Source: an uncultured Lentisphaerota bacterium (lineage in GTDB: Bacteria; Verrucomicrobiota; Kiritimatiellia; CAIQIC01). Taken from it: a stretch of 64,000 nt of DNA. This document shows positions 21,001 through 25,219 of the stretch, in pieces. The stretch spans positions 1 to 64,000 of the forward strand of contig CAITZM010000187.1 of the NCBI GenBank assembly GCA_903896925.1, in the 5' to 3' direction. Position numbers and translations under genes: made by a program. The notes beneath the pieces were generated by a model, which had not been told where the DNA came from, made no database searches, and worked only from the letters and a program-made list of their open reading frames with translations. How positions within the stretch are numbered: the stretch's first letter is position 1; the number at the start of each line of letters is the position of its first letter.

Positions 21001-23348
21001 CCGCTGGCATTCGGCGACGCCAGCACCAGCTGGCCGTTGTTGACCGTGATGCCGCCGCTGACGGTGTTGTTCGTACCGGCCAGCGTGATGACGCCGGACC
21101 CGTTTTGGACGAGCGCGCCCGCGCCGGAGAAGTTATTGCTGACGATATAGCCATCCGTCCGGTTAAAGACCACCTGCGCGCCGCTGTTGACCGTTACCAG
21201 GTTGGTGTAGGCGTTGGCGCCCAACGTGCCGCTGGCGCCGCCGTTACCCACCTGCAAGATGCCACCTTCGACCAGCGTGGAGGCCGCCTGACCGATACCC
21301 GTACTGTAGGTATTGGTGCCCGCCAAGATCCACGTGCCCGCGCCTTGCTTGTCCACGTTGAGCGTGTTGTTGCCCGTGCCGTCCGCGATCACGCCGTTGA
21401 TGATACCCGTGGACGTTCCGCCCGCCAAAATGAGGACCCGCGAGGTTGTGTTCGGCGTGAGGTTGCTGTTCAGCGTCAGCGTACCGCCCTGGACAACAAA
21501 GCGCGACGAACCGCCGCCGCTGTTGAGCGTGAAAACGCCGTTGATGGTGTTGTTTCCGGAGAGATTGGTAATGCCGCCATTATTGCCTGTGCTCGTGGAG
21601 AAGGCAATATTGCCCGGGATGGTGATGCCATCGGCGCCGCCCTGCAGGAGCAACGCCGGTTGACCCGGCGAGCCGTTGGACGCCATGTCAATCGTCTTGT
21701 TGCCCGTGCCCAGGGCATTGGCGTTGGTGATCAGCAGGCTGCCCGCGTTAACAGCGATGGTGCCGCCAAACCCGCTGTTGTCGCCCAAGAGCTGGATGAT
21801 GGTCTGGCCGGAGACCGTGGCGTTGTTGTTGATGGTAATGTTGCCGTTGCTGATGATATTGCCGGAGTAGGTGGTCGTGCCGCCGATGAGGCCGCTGATA
21901 CCGGCCGCTGCGCGCATGACGATGACATTCGTGTAGTTCGCGCCGGAGAGCGCGTTCGAGACGCCGCCGCCGGTCATGACCAATTGCTTGGCCGTGCCCA
22001 GGGCATATTGATTGGAGAGCACCAGGTTGCCGATGGTGTTGGTGAAATTGCCGCTGAAGGTGTTGGAGCCCGACAACACGAGGTTGGTGATCGCCTGACC
22101 ACCGCGGGTGATGGCGTAGCTGCCGCCCGACTCGCTGATCTGGCCGCGCATATAACTGGAGATGGCGCCGTAGACATTGATGGTCAGATTGGACTGCAGG
22201 ATGAGCGGAGTATCCACGGTGCCCGCACCGCCATTGCCAGCACCGAACTCCAACGTGCCACCCTTCGCGATCATGGTGTTGGTGATGGTGTTGGGCTGGT
22301 TGCCGTAGTAATAAAAAAGGCCGCCTGTGTTGATGGTGACGGTGCTGCTGAGATTGAGATTCGTCACACCCGACTCGAAGGAGATCCGGCCGCCGTTGAT
22401 AATTATGTTGCCGGCGGTGATATTGACAGCCACGATGCTCATGGTGCCGGCGCCGTTCTTGGTCAACGTATTCCCGTTCAGGTTGAGCAAGCCCACCCCG
22501 TTGCGGCCGAGGTCAGACTGGTTCGCGAGATTGATCGTGGCATCGGCGAGGAGCGTCAGGTTGGTGATGGACTGCTGCCGGCCCGCGCCGCTGTTGAGCA
22601 GGACGCCGCCGCCGTTGACGCCCGTGCCGCCGATGGCGAAGTCGTAGTTCGTATAGAGACCCTGCACGCCGGTAATATCCAGCGCGCCGCCGTTGGTCAC
22701 CACCACGGAACGGTTGTTGCCGAGAGAATGATTGTTGCCGAGTTGCACCAGGCCGTTGGTGATCAGCGTGGGGCCGAGATAGGTGTTGGTGGCATTGAGC
22801 ACCAGCGTGTTGGTGCCGCCCTTGTACAGGCCGCCCGGTCCGGTGATGTTGCTGTTGATCGTCACCGTGCCCGAGCCGATGCCGGCGAAGACCGTGTTGT
22901 TCGACAAGATGACGCCGACGTTGAGCACGATGTTGCTCCTGCCCATCTGGTTGAAGGTCGGCAACACCGTGCCGCCGACGTTGGAGTTGAAGACCAGGTT
23001 GCTGCCCCAGAGCGTGGTCGCCGGCGAGTTGCTGAAGTTGAGCTGGTTGAGGAGGAAGCCGTTGTTCACCGCCTGGCCGAGCGAGTTCGTCATGCTGAAC
23101 TGCGGGGCAGCCACGCCGGCATAGCCGAAGGTCAGGGTGTAATCCTTCGAGCCGCCCGCGGACGGCCCCGTCACGCCGCCGATGTTCTCGTTGGTCCAGT
23201 TGCCGTTGGTGCCCCAGTCGTAGCCCAGGGTGGTGGTGGCCTGCCAGTTGGTCCACGCGAAATTCGTCTGTGCCGACGCGGTCAGCGCGCTCAACGCCAG
23301 CCCCGCGAAAAAGCAAAAAACAAAAGAAAGATTAGTTTTCTTTTTCAT
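1..23348 (-). CDS. Giant secreted autotransporter-associated beta-strand repeat protein (C-terminus outside window)
   Basis: The frame starting at the ATG at 23348-23346 appears to have no stop as far as position 1, giving more than 7,780 residues. I checked translation directly at the start, near 18.3 kb, 10.0 kb, 3.8 kb and at the left edge, and no other minus-strand ORF falls in this frame. The N-terminus is a signal peptide: KKK, a hydrophobic core, then a likely cut after Ala-Ser-Ala at residue 26. The rest is Gly/Asn/Thr-rich beta-helix sequence with many units of the type LSGxNTYTGxTxxxxGxL, the autotransporter-associated repeat (PATR) family. Such proteins are exported and form long parallel beta-helices on or outside the outer membrane. 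The C-terminal anchor (autotransporter barrel or PEP-CTERM-like) is not visible. An AGGCGG element lies about 10 nt before the ATG. Substrate or partner unknown; adhesion or surface structure is only a guess. Confidence 0.9.
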   Translation of the reverse strand, partial: MKKKTNLSFVFCFFAGLALSALTASAQTNFAWTNWQATTTLGYDWGTNGNWTNENIGGVTGPSAGGSKDYTLTFGYAGVAAPQFSMTNSLGQAVNNGFLLNQLNFSNSPATTLWGSNLVFNSNVGGTVLPTFNQMGRSNIVLNVGVILSNNTVFAGIGSGTVTINSNITGPGGLYKGGTNTLVLNATNTYLGPTLITNGLVQLGNNHSLGNNRSVVVTNGGALDITGVQGLYTNYDFAIGGTGVNGGGVLLNSGAGRQQSITNLTLLADATINLANQSDLGRNGVGLLNLNGNTLTKNGAGTMSIVAVNITAGNIIINGGRISFESGVTNLNLSSTVTINTGGLFYYYGNQPNTITNTMIAKGGTLEFGAGNGGAGTVDTPLILQSNLTINVYGAISSYMRGQISESGGSYAITRGGQAITNLVLSGSNTFSGNFTNTIGNLVLSNQYALGTAKQLVMTGGGVSNALSGANYTNVIVMRAAAGISGLIGGTTTYSGNIISNGNITINNNATVSGQTIIQLLGDNSGFGGTIAVNAGSLLITNANALGTGNKTIDMASNGSPGQPALLLQGGADGITIPGNIAFSTSTGNNGGITNLSGNNTINGVFTLNSGGGSSRFVVQGGTLTLNSNLTPNTTSRVLILAGGTSTGIINGVIADGTGNNTLNVDKQGAGTWILAGTNTYSTGIGQAASTLVEGGILQVGNGGASGTLGANAYTNLVTVNSGAQVVFNRTDGYIVSNNFSGAGALVQNGSGVITLAGTNNTVSGGITVNNGQLVLASPNASGPSVMNVYGGQLLFSGGAYFSLGGLAGTGSLTLTNTAGGAIALGVGSNNSNTLFSGALGGSGTLVKIGTGTQTLSGVSTYTGGTILSNGMLAVGADASLGATGNLVTLAGGGLQVLGTTINGSVNPLNSPISGTNTIDVNSPYGMYVVNTGLSGSGALAKQGAGILVMSGTNTYTGGTFLSNGTMRLAAGNNTLSTNGALVVAGGTLDLVWGSQTTTNAISFQGGTVRNGTLILTGTNSFDGRAGVVAADLLGDAEINKTTSGNLVLLGNNTTPTNNLFAGSLGVVADANFGGPGSVVRFNGGLLQILGTQLSNIDSHDVNWNTMAIGSGFDIAHASNVFTIATSISGSSSLSKSGAGILLLTNANDYTGPTLINAGVLQIGNGDASGNAATLGNGMVTNNGTLLFAKTGDYGFTNSIFGTGAVAIRSGNVTYGGTGITNAQFLLADAPNGNATFNLTNGVMRLQQTGGGQFNIGSAIGATGTFNMTGGLLTSVDQLYIAGGLSNSRGIFNLSGGTVVVSNWTAVGRGTLGSTAGGNGSYGELNISGGVWSNTVNNNFTLASYGGNTGKVTVTGSGSLYVQNALYVGEGSSAVAGNPAVGLMVLGGGTVTVGNGLNVGNVNASLGALIQTGGVLNITAGEFDMAQGNAQSYGFYQNSGGLATNNNWIQAGRSGMGLIYITGGTNINIGASQGLLAGGGGGTSTGVIYVANGGYVKLAGLLAPGWNQNTSRGEITIESNGYVIASSGVRYMNGANSIVGILNVNSDGTLVAPNIYKNNNNAASWSVLNLNGGTLVGTANGTFMGPGAPGVGQLDAAYIYGNGVTIDASNYTFTISQSLQAPNGNGVTSLPWPGTETGYIGAPYVAIYGGGGTGATAVAQFDFSNGTVTGLVLTSAGVGYTGTPSVVLLGGGVATNWLGLAGIGPNASGALTKQGLGSLQLTGTNTYTGGTIINNGVLGFASTNSLGTGYVTINSSGALAATGAYANATLWLTSGEITSNSTGAIALSAADASSNLNFVTLQNGAYGSLSVGAAGSRPVLYNGTLTFTNNDYRLGGGNGTLAITNDLTGNTLTVGLPGTGSTNTVVLNGTLNFPAGINVNSNAVLSLNQATTSPVNLTNATLQVRGTALTSLPSLNTAIGGGVTFDIDNAGNVFTAGGLTVGGNLTKAGPGVLILNGANDITGGVVITEGALKMTSDTALNGVGSNVTVVSGAALQLSGDITTELGDLLTLNGTGLANNGALRNIAGSNTWRGPVTSVGSTRINSDAGTLNLAAGVSNGASSFYIGGAGNTLVSGNLIGGVNLYKDGAGTLTLINSNSFTGATFVNGGALVLDFSQSGTITTNLISNGTAAQNLNIGNNGILQIIGASSGNNTQNFSQINLALTSGTIPGNTSIIASNTTGGNLVVNFTAFNRAAGDGVMNLVPQNGGLIYLGNGTTTNNAGTLASYITVNGSDWGTYAAGNSNVVAFTGYTNVPVNGVLVQNTSSTGANIRITGNAPSTVTLLGVGGTTMVQNVTFTNSGATTVTIASGSTLRFGALSSAGGAGGLLMAPEAGAVTLGGATVTGSGVLTAGPYTNLNVGNDLVVVQNSANDLTVNAAVINAGSGAASLTLAGTGAGKIYLNGTNTFTGGLYVNGADVTLNNTNVLTGAVGVRGGKLTLSSTSSNSLGAVTLSGNAQMTINGQTTNNVMALGALLGDRAVLTINTNVNMNRLQVGNANGTAGAVIQNGGNLQTGSGASGQDALSLGINGGYGYYRLNAGSILAGQLAAGGSAGTGDIGVYDQFGGTATVNGATGWLLAGGWAASSKGAINLYGGQLVGPAGNAVSMAIGNNSGSYGLMNMLGPTAVLIATNNAGGLNLINNANNSNGTFNLNAGLLIATKVASINNASAQFNFNGGTLQAQVNTTNAAFMALGAGGSANIYAGGAIIDTTNSWVTIAQNLVGVSGFGVTNIAVSGGAGYIGAPFVVISGGSGTGLTAVAQVDLNSGSPFYGQVTNLLITSAGNGYLPTDSLNVQLYGGGFTTPAVAGTITRVANDTTGGLTKLGTGTLTLTGSNAYNGATVITGGRLEFQPTLTGTNVIGGLSGAGTFAHVGPGLTVIQSSSAGFSGTAQLTNGIVQFPTAASLPVVAGGVLVTNAGVAALDYAGGVSGTLGRFNPTSTGIIAFTPNTVADTFNFNGANLSNAFFGGMASATFGGTYTPYNNAYQLSGVRGSTWTYGNAIAAGSVTIGNGSTLSTGTVILGVAATHAGATTVNQGSILQPGGVNYLSANSSLVVSNGGTVNLAGYNQSVGSLAGAGVVQNSNSLAVLKVGADGTPTTFGGNMKGNLSLTKTGNGTLTLTNFNTYNGATLVEQGVLKLSPTINQAGLSEYFTNIANSVAMYTGAGLLTNLGTVANARWSYVYLNDTKLAGTLPIYNGINGAYPTNTTFSYQGYIYNNAATNVTWTFAPGFLDDNSQISVDGVLVAGNNAQANYVLTPGAHAIDLRLYNQAGPGGAKAYAGLNSAIPGYGFGFRIDPLGLNVANYLNFILPSDTGNGQFFTTGLNILPAATVVQIAPGATLDLNGAQQFIAGLSDPFTAMGNGGFVTNSQSATPAFLSLAAAAGTTNSFTGNIVDANNANAITIANNGIGLQILKGTNTYHGGTLINTGTLQFASLLAVPSTSNILVNAGGAAAFDFTVANGLQTALGRVNGNSTGIVAFTATTAGENFNFASANLSNTYFGASGVQTFTGGLTPNGGVYRLGALAGGTLTYSPLIPTGSVAIGGGAGKVILGNAGNTFTGTVINAYGTLLVSTDSALGNTVAGGTNITLNGGTLQAANDVTLSANRSLHLLAGTSNIVNDGGYNFTITSSILGSGTLVKAGSGTLTLLNNTNTLQNSWFLSSGRTVLTNAQVNLTSNGTFAIGRDATDSARFDMQSGAQLYGYTTNGPVYVGYNGTGVMRVAAGAVTTNRAFVGFNAGSVGAVYQSGGAVTFGGGSSQDAGIGYNAGSYGYYELANGTLSNYTWFGTSYGGLGVMVQNGGSWTLNGNGTYAIARGGGTGVVNIAGGSMTSSVGLVMGYNSGAAGVGVLTIGQGASAIISNTLTMAYAAGQMNSINLNGGTLQVNQITTGGPGGAAYLNLNGGTLVAGAPSTTFIGPGISGAFIYSNSVTIDVGTNTDTIVPPLLASYGQGVTNITLGASLTGYVGSPYVALVGGGGTGATAYAQFDSAVGAVTGIVVTSYGNGYTTAPTVSLIGGGTTNVFVAGTAQLGDNGVGGGLTKNGTGTLALGGNNTYGGATLVNAGTLVLGNGGASGSLVNQNLTFLSTNSAFGFNRSDIITNSYVLNTPNGNITQLVQNGTGLLVLTNQTLNFNQVNVGGGGGTVFFAPGAMPTNVNNNSSILMNGGGVALGGVFSTVASVLGSGYLVNNATNGFLGLMRGGSSENVQMGAFTNVFFGAAGGQVATFTGTLTPANGTSNLLVRTGANGMLVVGSDNVFTDGSTTTNRILTVGSYGAASSVQVLGPQNYSGGTVLTNATLSVGADSSLGYGNITLRANGTLQVSNAPNNVFTTLKSVTVSDSSQGAGIIDVQGVNTGIFYGPFIGGGALQKNGSGTLALAGSANAAATSFGVTSVNAGLLWLMNGSSLNNNNGNTDLNLAPTATMQVDSNTWAWVQVLRVNNSGTGTATYNQNGGSVTAKQWFVISQNGGGTGIANINGGNLVFDAGNGAFNAQVGAGGSGTLNISNATLTSLGATIGNGLLQVASAGGAVGTVNQYSNSVVNLGASGGLQLAPATNEIATYNLNSGATLITPRISSGYSIGAGGTGTWQAVFNFNGGTLAASSNNVSFMQGVIGNVAAAGAFIDSSNFNITIANNLTGVGGLTKLGSGTLILGNTNAYTGATVVNAGTLWFASTNSNWATAAANVTINSSGTLAAAGTFGQTPYTNVQQWLSSGRIVTNSAGAIGLISNSTENITMGVYSNLFLGVVSGSNVTYSGILTPTNNNYRLAAGPGATLVMASENTLSNNFFTQGLIVNGPGTVILTASNSYTGGTLINAGANVVLYTNNNALGGAGANVTNSFGAVLVAGSVTNNYTLDQALVSRLANSSAGVVALGTNSANPLNFAGLTNVSLGAFSGMWTNSGALTPNGTTYLLGGGGGTLVLANDNYLTGAGTSVVTFASGTGGTLVLRGTNTYTGGTTIGALGTTTVSSVSLGTGAVTNNGTLVFNLINTSGATTNGVLQNVLSGAGNLVLNNQVSSTLLVVTNSNPFAGPVYINNGVFALSNQTPGQTSLASTNINLGNGVGTAFLRLYANQQLSPAAMLTASGAVNAKFELNGFTQTVATIANVGAASIIQNLEAGGTGTGLLIVSNNAVNSLWTGYIRNQTGLISLKKEGTAQLTLSGVNITYTGPTTVNAGVLALSNTTAFASPVTINGGQLLLATPVTMANTAPTITNNVNNGIGFANTNAFLIPGLYGNGGITLWSQTGHGGVTLLVGTNGVSTTYNGVLSDAGLGNFYQGSLAKVGFGTLTLTGTNTYNGPTFVNAGTLQADINVGLQSNSTVVLAGGNLATINTTAITNGFGAGAGQLYFANNAQSGFSALSNNLLTVALGGVDSPTPLTWGTTYFNPSTLVLNGSNSAGNLLFLNSLDFNGTNRTINTVGGVAIINGNVTNTGALFAGLTKTGSGALILNGSGSTYNGQTVINGGLLEFNSLANLPTASNIVVAAGAVVAGNFGSINTTLLPLITSNSAGMLGLVGDSAENFNFTFGASNFTNLVLGAVSNMTYTGAYTPFQSGGTNYYRLGAYSNAVMTYASSAGEISNTVNGGILSVVTYGGNGGTVFMAQTNSYTGATVINGGSLMITNTDALGAAGNVLSLTNGTLQVSGTFTLRTGSISNNNGGVNVDANQALTITNAIVNQASNFNKTGLGTATIDRISGAANFTNNVSGGTLVLAGSSANNFSGLTVSNGLAILAKASGGNNFAVGGSGVTIYNGGTVQFAGSGISQIFSGNVVTVNSGGILDLNGRYGQFDRLLGLGAVTNTATAPGTLDLGNLGGASLFGGIIGDNAANGGPLTLVKIGGGVLSLYGVNSYAGGTIITQGTVNINSDLALGAVPAQPSSNLLFAGNSTLQFSNSFTLAANRTLWVSNANFTATLDTLGNTNTIAGLITGPGKIAKTGAGLLILGTNESVAGLTLNAGIVDVNGFSQTFSNFAGSTGATITNSSATPATVSFAAQSTSISSVFAGNMNVVYLSGPSGFEILNPMNTFTGSLTISNGPASLSVANAGFAAFSSGITNFGILELKPNSGNMVYSNVPITMYNGAAINLHANAGIVGESNYLYSGSVNLVGGTNAFSFSANFVTSTFANVISGPATVKMTSGSSGDVLVFNNTNNYTGGTLLAGGTLNINSDLALGPAPALSSTNITFGASSTLQFSNSFGLASTRTIWVTNSAYTATFDTMANSITNSSSILGMGNVTKIGSGTLYMQGANLRMGLGNLNVNGGALNIDAASSLAVSDTVNVANAAIYQLGGSVSSRTMNVINNGYYQLSAGTLTSTSFVEQVGSTGIGLYYQLGGTNNATAAGSLFANNSGTGVAYFAGGVYTSSASLVMGWNNSASGGRSEVTVSTNAAVLMNNTVLMNKLGGAGVNNATTNSLNLNGGVLQATAIIKGTNGGLSVVSFNGGTLRAAANGILMPSATVGAGLSINTGADYTYLYANGATIDSSSFIVTNRQNLLNPGAMGSGTGVVSIALGTPSLTGFIGAPYVTISGGGGTGATAVALFDNVLGVVTQIVMTSQGVGYTGTPTVTLIGGGSTNYPILAANILINTNIGGGLTKTGTGLLLLASTNSYAGPTLINAGTLEFDNTSAMAGTGINISNNAGGAVALLQPNVLGVLTQRVYFAQGSALALTASNSADTLDFTVPLLNNVFLGAAQGAVITNNAALYTPQNDGVANTYYNLGGGGGSLFITNALNNGLGTGYLTVNAPGLTGTVVLLNTNTFTGGTLINGGALSLGNGGASGMVLNDITNNSQLIFNHSDAITNLNKISGSGQVVQTGAGYLMLADNGNSFSGGVVIAGGSLRVTNESALGASGGALIISNNASFIPGTSFTLDNRAVQLGVGGGTFNVVSGLTLTSTNPVTGIGGLNLIGGGILQLGGAGSTYSGLTAISNGTLQALVNNAFSSNSVIGQFNTGNTTIGKLDLNGTSQTIAGYMAAFTNAQGTLPVVTNTIGLGQTLTVNGNFSVGPNFTTSNNLTTYITRLAWVGGGALVVNTNGGIFQIGTDNTSTNVNTGGGNAVTNDMKGLGSFTANLGTNGRFNVGDQNNGAVQGSVNASVLTLATNNTITAGVLSLGESNQMGVLETLLLGANQNVLNVNTSFVGSMNAGRASGLLQFNGADGSLTLSNATGGRAELFLGSTINANTGANITGTVNVVGHNVSLFLGNLFMGGANAGGLNNTGARQGSLAFDQGTLDVTNLQMAVRGGGSTNVTQSSIAVLNIGGGSSSPAYANIGNLLMATNQFGTAQAALNIYSNSFVTISNGAFRGLGSYTNLQSSATITLAGGSLDMNNSYIGSNINNRAQWVTLVASNGTLLNVGGYNTLTNPIVKLGAGTLVFAGNNQYTGGTTNAGGVAAVGSSTAFGSGQLTMNGGTLGVSGVGGWTVNNTLNLLATSNTVDTTGGDLTLAGSITNTHVLVVQGGNALTLSGANTYSGGTALKGGTLNINSTTALGTGLLAISGGTTLGNTSGNALTNANNNAQAWLGDFTFAGTSDLNLGAAGTVDQGSGTRTVTVTANTLTVGALTNSGSLTKQGVGTLTLAGQSTYAGLTTVSGGTVKLGTDNAVASSSQLYVDTAGTFELGNFNQTVAGIGGSGTINNSGAGSTLTVNFTGSQSYLGRLTGPGNLTLTGGGTMNLTGTNSFLGATIVSNSANLYVNGLHNGGVITVLSNGFVGGSGSISSLNVNHGGIYGPGSNGVVASTYVGNLTLTNAGVLDLKLIGAANDKLFVTNSLTVTGGQLKLNLAAYSYSYGSVI
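560..22830 (-). repeat. Array of autotransporter-associated beta-strand (PATR-like) repeats inside the giant gene
   Basis: On the plus strand the units show as recurring CCGCCGGTGTAGGTGTTCG-like sequence, the reverse complement of codons for NTYTGG. Clear copies occur near 612, 960, 1228, 2600, 3088, 3540, 4906, 5805, 6535, 6990, 7470, 7857, 8497, 8930, 9385, 10495, 11190, 12668, 13090, 13975, 14840, 16120, 17050, 18165, 19895, 20475, 20755, 21300 and 22770. Spacing is irregular, mostly 350-1,000 bp, so this is a protein-level repeat and not a simple DNA tandem array. Confidence 0.85.
3640..18435 (-). repeat. Four dispersed copies of a GGGGTGATA...GxGYTxxPxV module inside the giant protein
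   Basis: Copies lie at about 3640-3815, 11300-11475, 14950-15145 and 18275-18435. Each encodes roughly 55-65 residues with the order: IGAPYVxIxGGGGTGATAVA, FD, an acidic/Asn turn, VTxIVxTSxGxGYT, then xPxVxLxGGG. This differs from the surrounding beta-strand repeats. Similar GGGGTGATA/GYTxAP sequences occur in other large secreted or phage-tail-like beta proteins, but I do not know a firm function. The 14950 copy is the most diverged (GGSGTGLTAVAQ). Confidence 0.75.
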
Positions 23349-23404
23349 ACACACCGCCTATTTTTTTTATTCGTCACCCGGCCACACCAAAAAGAACACG
23401 CGGA

Positions 23405-23434
23405 TTTGTACCGCATAAGACTTTGATAGGTCAA
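23405..23434 (-). promoter_or_regulatory. Candidate sigma70-type promoter of the giant repeat gene
   Basis: Read on the minus strand, TTGACC (23434-23429) is followed after 18 bp by TACAAA (23410-23405). The -10 ends 56 nt before the ATG. The surrounding DNA is AT-rich compared with the rest of the window. This is a sequence match only. Confidence 0.35.
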
Positions 23435-23452
23435 TAAAATAAGCGCCTGAAG

Positions 23453-23464
23453 GACAATTTTGTC
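23453..23464. promoter_or_regulatory. Small dyad GACAA-N2-TTGTC upstream of the candidate promoter
   Basis: Perfect 5-bp arms around a 2-bp centre, about 19 bp upstream of the proposed -35 element of the giant gene. It could be an activator site; chance occurrence cannot be excluded. Confidence 0.25.
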
Positions 23465-24076
23465 ACCCGCCCCGGCGACGGCCCGCAGCGTGACGTAAGT
23501 AATTTAAAAATAATGATATATAAGCACACACCGCCCCGACAGCAAACCCCGGCAGGGAGTTGCCTAGGGAGCGGTGGTGTTTTCGGGCATGGGCGGACGC
23601 CGCGGCGGCGGCTGGAAGCGGGGCAGATTTCCCGCGCGGCGCCAGCCGGACGGATGGCGCGGAATGCAACTTTGGGTTTCTTCGTGGGCGGGGTCTTCCC
23701 GGCTACGCACGGCGCTGCGCCGGGGCAAGCCAGCCCCGCGAATCCAGACCCAACAGGGCCTGCCCGCGTGGCGGCAGGTGTCCCACCTGCCGGTGCGTCG
23801 GGCGTCACGCCCGACGAGCCAGCACCAGCACAACCCGCACAACGCACCCGTACAGGCGGCGGGGACGCCGCCTGCACCGGCACGCGGGACGCGTGCCGCC
23901 ACACAGCGCGCACGAACCCAGCCCGTGGCATTCGGTTTTTGTGGGCGGGGTTTGCCCGTCTGCGCGCGGCGCTACGCCGGGGCAAGCCAACCCCGCGCAC
24001 CCAACCCCCGCGAAGCCCGCGCCGACGCCGCATCCATGCAGCAGCTCGTTGACGCGGCGTCCCGCCGGCGCCGGCC
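23465..24076. repeat. Intergenic mosaic of palindromic elements (B, D and A families)
   Basis: No gene is supported in this stretch. It starts with an AT-rich tract (23490-23523). It then holds an A-like GTGGGCGGGG segment (23688), a B doublet (hairpins 23773-23791 with arms GGCAGGTG, and 23796-23816 with arms CGTCGGGCGT), a D doublet (23855-23872 with arms GGCGGCG, and 23879-23897 with arms GGCACGCG), and a second A-like element from about 23940. The ORFs across it (for example 23431-24033) are Arg/Pro/Ala-rich readings of the palindromes. Confidence 0.8.
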
Positions 24077-25219
24077 TCACTTGCCCGTGGGCATCGGCTC
24101 GGTGGTGACGAGCACGGACTGCTTATGGCCCTCGCGCTGGAGCTCGACGCGCAGTCCCTCGCCCACGCCGCGGAGCCAGACCTGCTTCTGCACGTCGTGC
24201 ACCGAGGCCACCGCGTGCCCGTCCACGCGGATGATTTCGTCGCCCGCGAGCAGCCCGGCCTTGTCGGCCGGCCCGCGCGTCACGACCTCGGCGATGAACA
24301 CGCCCTTGGGGGCGGTCGCCACCGGGGCGGCGGGCGCCGTCCGGCCGTTGCGTCCGCGCCGGGCCACCGGCACCTCGCCGTTCTCCTCCGGCTCCCGCAT
24401 CTGGATGCCGAGCCACGGACGCTGGACCTGGCCGTGCGCGATCAGATCCTTCGCCACGCGCACCGCCAGGTTCACCGGCACCGCAAAGCCGATGCCGATG
24501 TTGCCCTGCGAGGCCGGCCCGGCCGTCTGGATGACCGCGTTGATGCCGATGAGCTTGCCGTCCACGTCCACCAGCGGACCGCCGCTGTTGCCCGGATTGA
24601 TCGAGGCATCGGTCTGGATGAAATCCTCGTAGGGCAGCATGCCCACCGCACGCCCCTTCTGGCTGACGATGCCGAGCGTCACCGAGCTGTTGAGCGTGAA
24701 GGGCGAGCCGATGGCGATGGCGAACTCGCCGACGCGCACCTTGTCGGAGTCGCCCGGCTCGACGGGCGAGAACACCCGGTCGCCGGCCTTTTCAATCTTC
24801 AGCACCGCGAGGTCGGTGATGGCATCGCGCCCGACCACGCGGGCGGGAAACTGCGTGCCGTCCGGCAGCGCCACCTGGATGTGCTGCGCCTCCTCGACCA
24901 CGTGGTTGCTCGTGAGCACGTAGCCTTCCTTGCGGATGATGACGCCGGAGCCCTGCCCCGCGAGCCGCTCGGGGATCTTGTACCAGCGGCCGTAGTACGG
25001 ATCGCGGGCGAGATGGTATTCCACGGCCTCCGTGCGCACGACCACGACGGACGGCATCACGCGCTCGACCATGTCGGCGATTTCGCGCCCGAACTGCTTG
25101 AGCGCGCCCGACCCGCCGGTCACCGGGACCGGCGGGGGTGCCGCCGGCGCCGCCCACGCCAGGCCGGCCAACAGCAGGCCGCCCGCCACGCCGCTTGCAA
25201 AACGTTGCTGCATCTTCAT
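24077..25219 (-). CDS. htrA: Periplasmic serine protease of the HtrA/Deg family, one PDZ domain
   Basis: 380 residues. The ATG at 25219 is chosen because a GCGAGG ribosome site precedes it and it opens a signal peptide (MKMQQRF, then a Gly/Leu/Ala core ending AWAAPA). The longer reading upstream runs through palindromic repeats. The trypsin-like domain carries the full triad: His106 (TSNHVV), Asp136 (ITDLAVLK) and Ser212 (NPGNSGGPL). A single PDZ domain follows from about residue 290 (GVFIAEV, GLLAGDEIIRVDG), so it is DegS/one-PDZ-like in layout but soluble. Expected role: degradation or chaperoning of misfolded envelope proteins. It lies upstream of and on the same strand as the giant exported repeat protein, which may be a client; that is inference from position. 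Confidence 0.93.
   Translation of the reverse strand: MKMQQRFASGVAGGLLLAGLAWAAPAAPPPVPVTGGSGALKQFGREIADMVERVMPSVVVVRTEAVEYHLARDPYYGRWYKIPERLAGQGSGVIIRKEGYVLTSNHVVEEAQHIQVALPDGTQFPARVVGRDAITDLAVLKIEKAGDRVFSPVEPGDSDKVRVGEFAIAIGSPFTLNSSVTLGIVSQKGRAVGMLPYEDFIQTDASINPGNSGGPLVDVDGKLIGINAVIQTAGPASQGNIGIGFAVPVNLAVRVAKDLIAHGQVQRPWLGIQMREPEENGEVPVARRGRNGRTAPAAPVATAPKGVFIAEVVTRGPADKAGLLAGDEIIRVDGHAVASVHDVQKQVWLRGVGEGLRVELQREGHKQSVLVTTEPMPTGK

Noticed and set aside
14271-23426. A plus-strand open frame of about 3,050 codons, with similar long ones at 207-4247, 4506-7913 and 9531-12782
   Set aside because: They are antisense to the giant repeat gene and consist of Ala/Arg/Val/Asp-rich sequence without domains. 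GC-rich codon usage on one strand removes stops on the other. The signal peptide and beta-strand repeats lie on the minus strand.
23431-24108. Several overlapping ORFs of 100-350 codons on both strands between the giant gene and htrA
   Set aside because: They are translations of palindromic repeats that recur at 26.5 and 32.1 kb. Composition is Arg/Pro/Ala-rich with no start signals.
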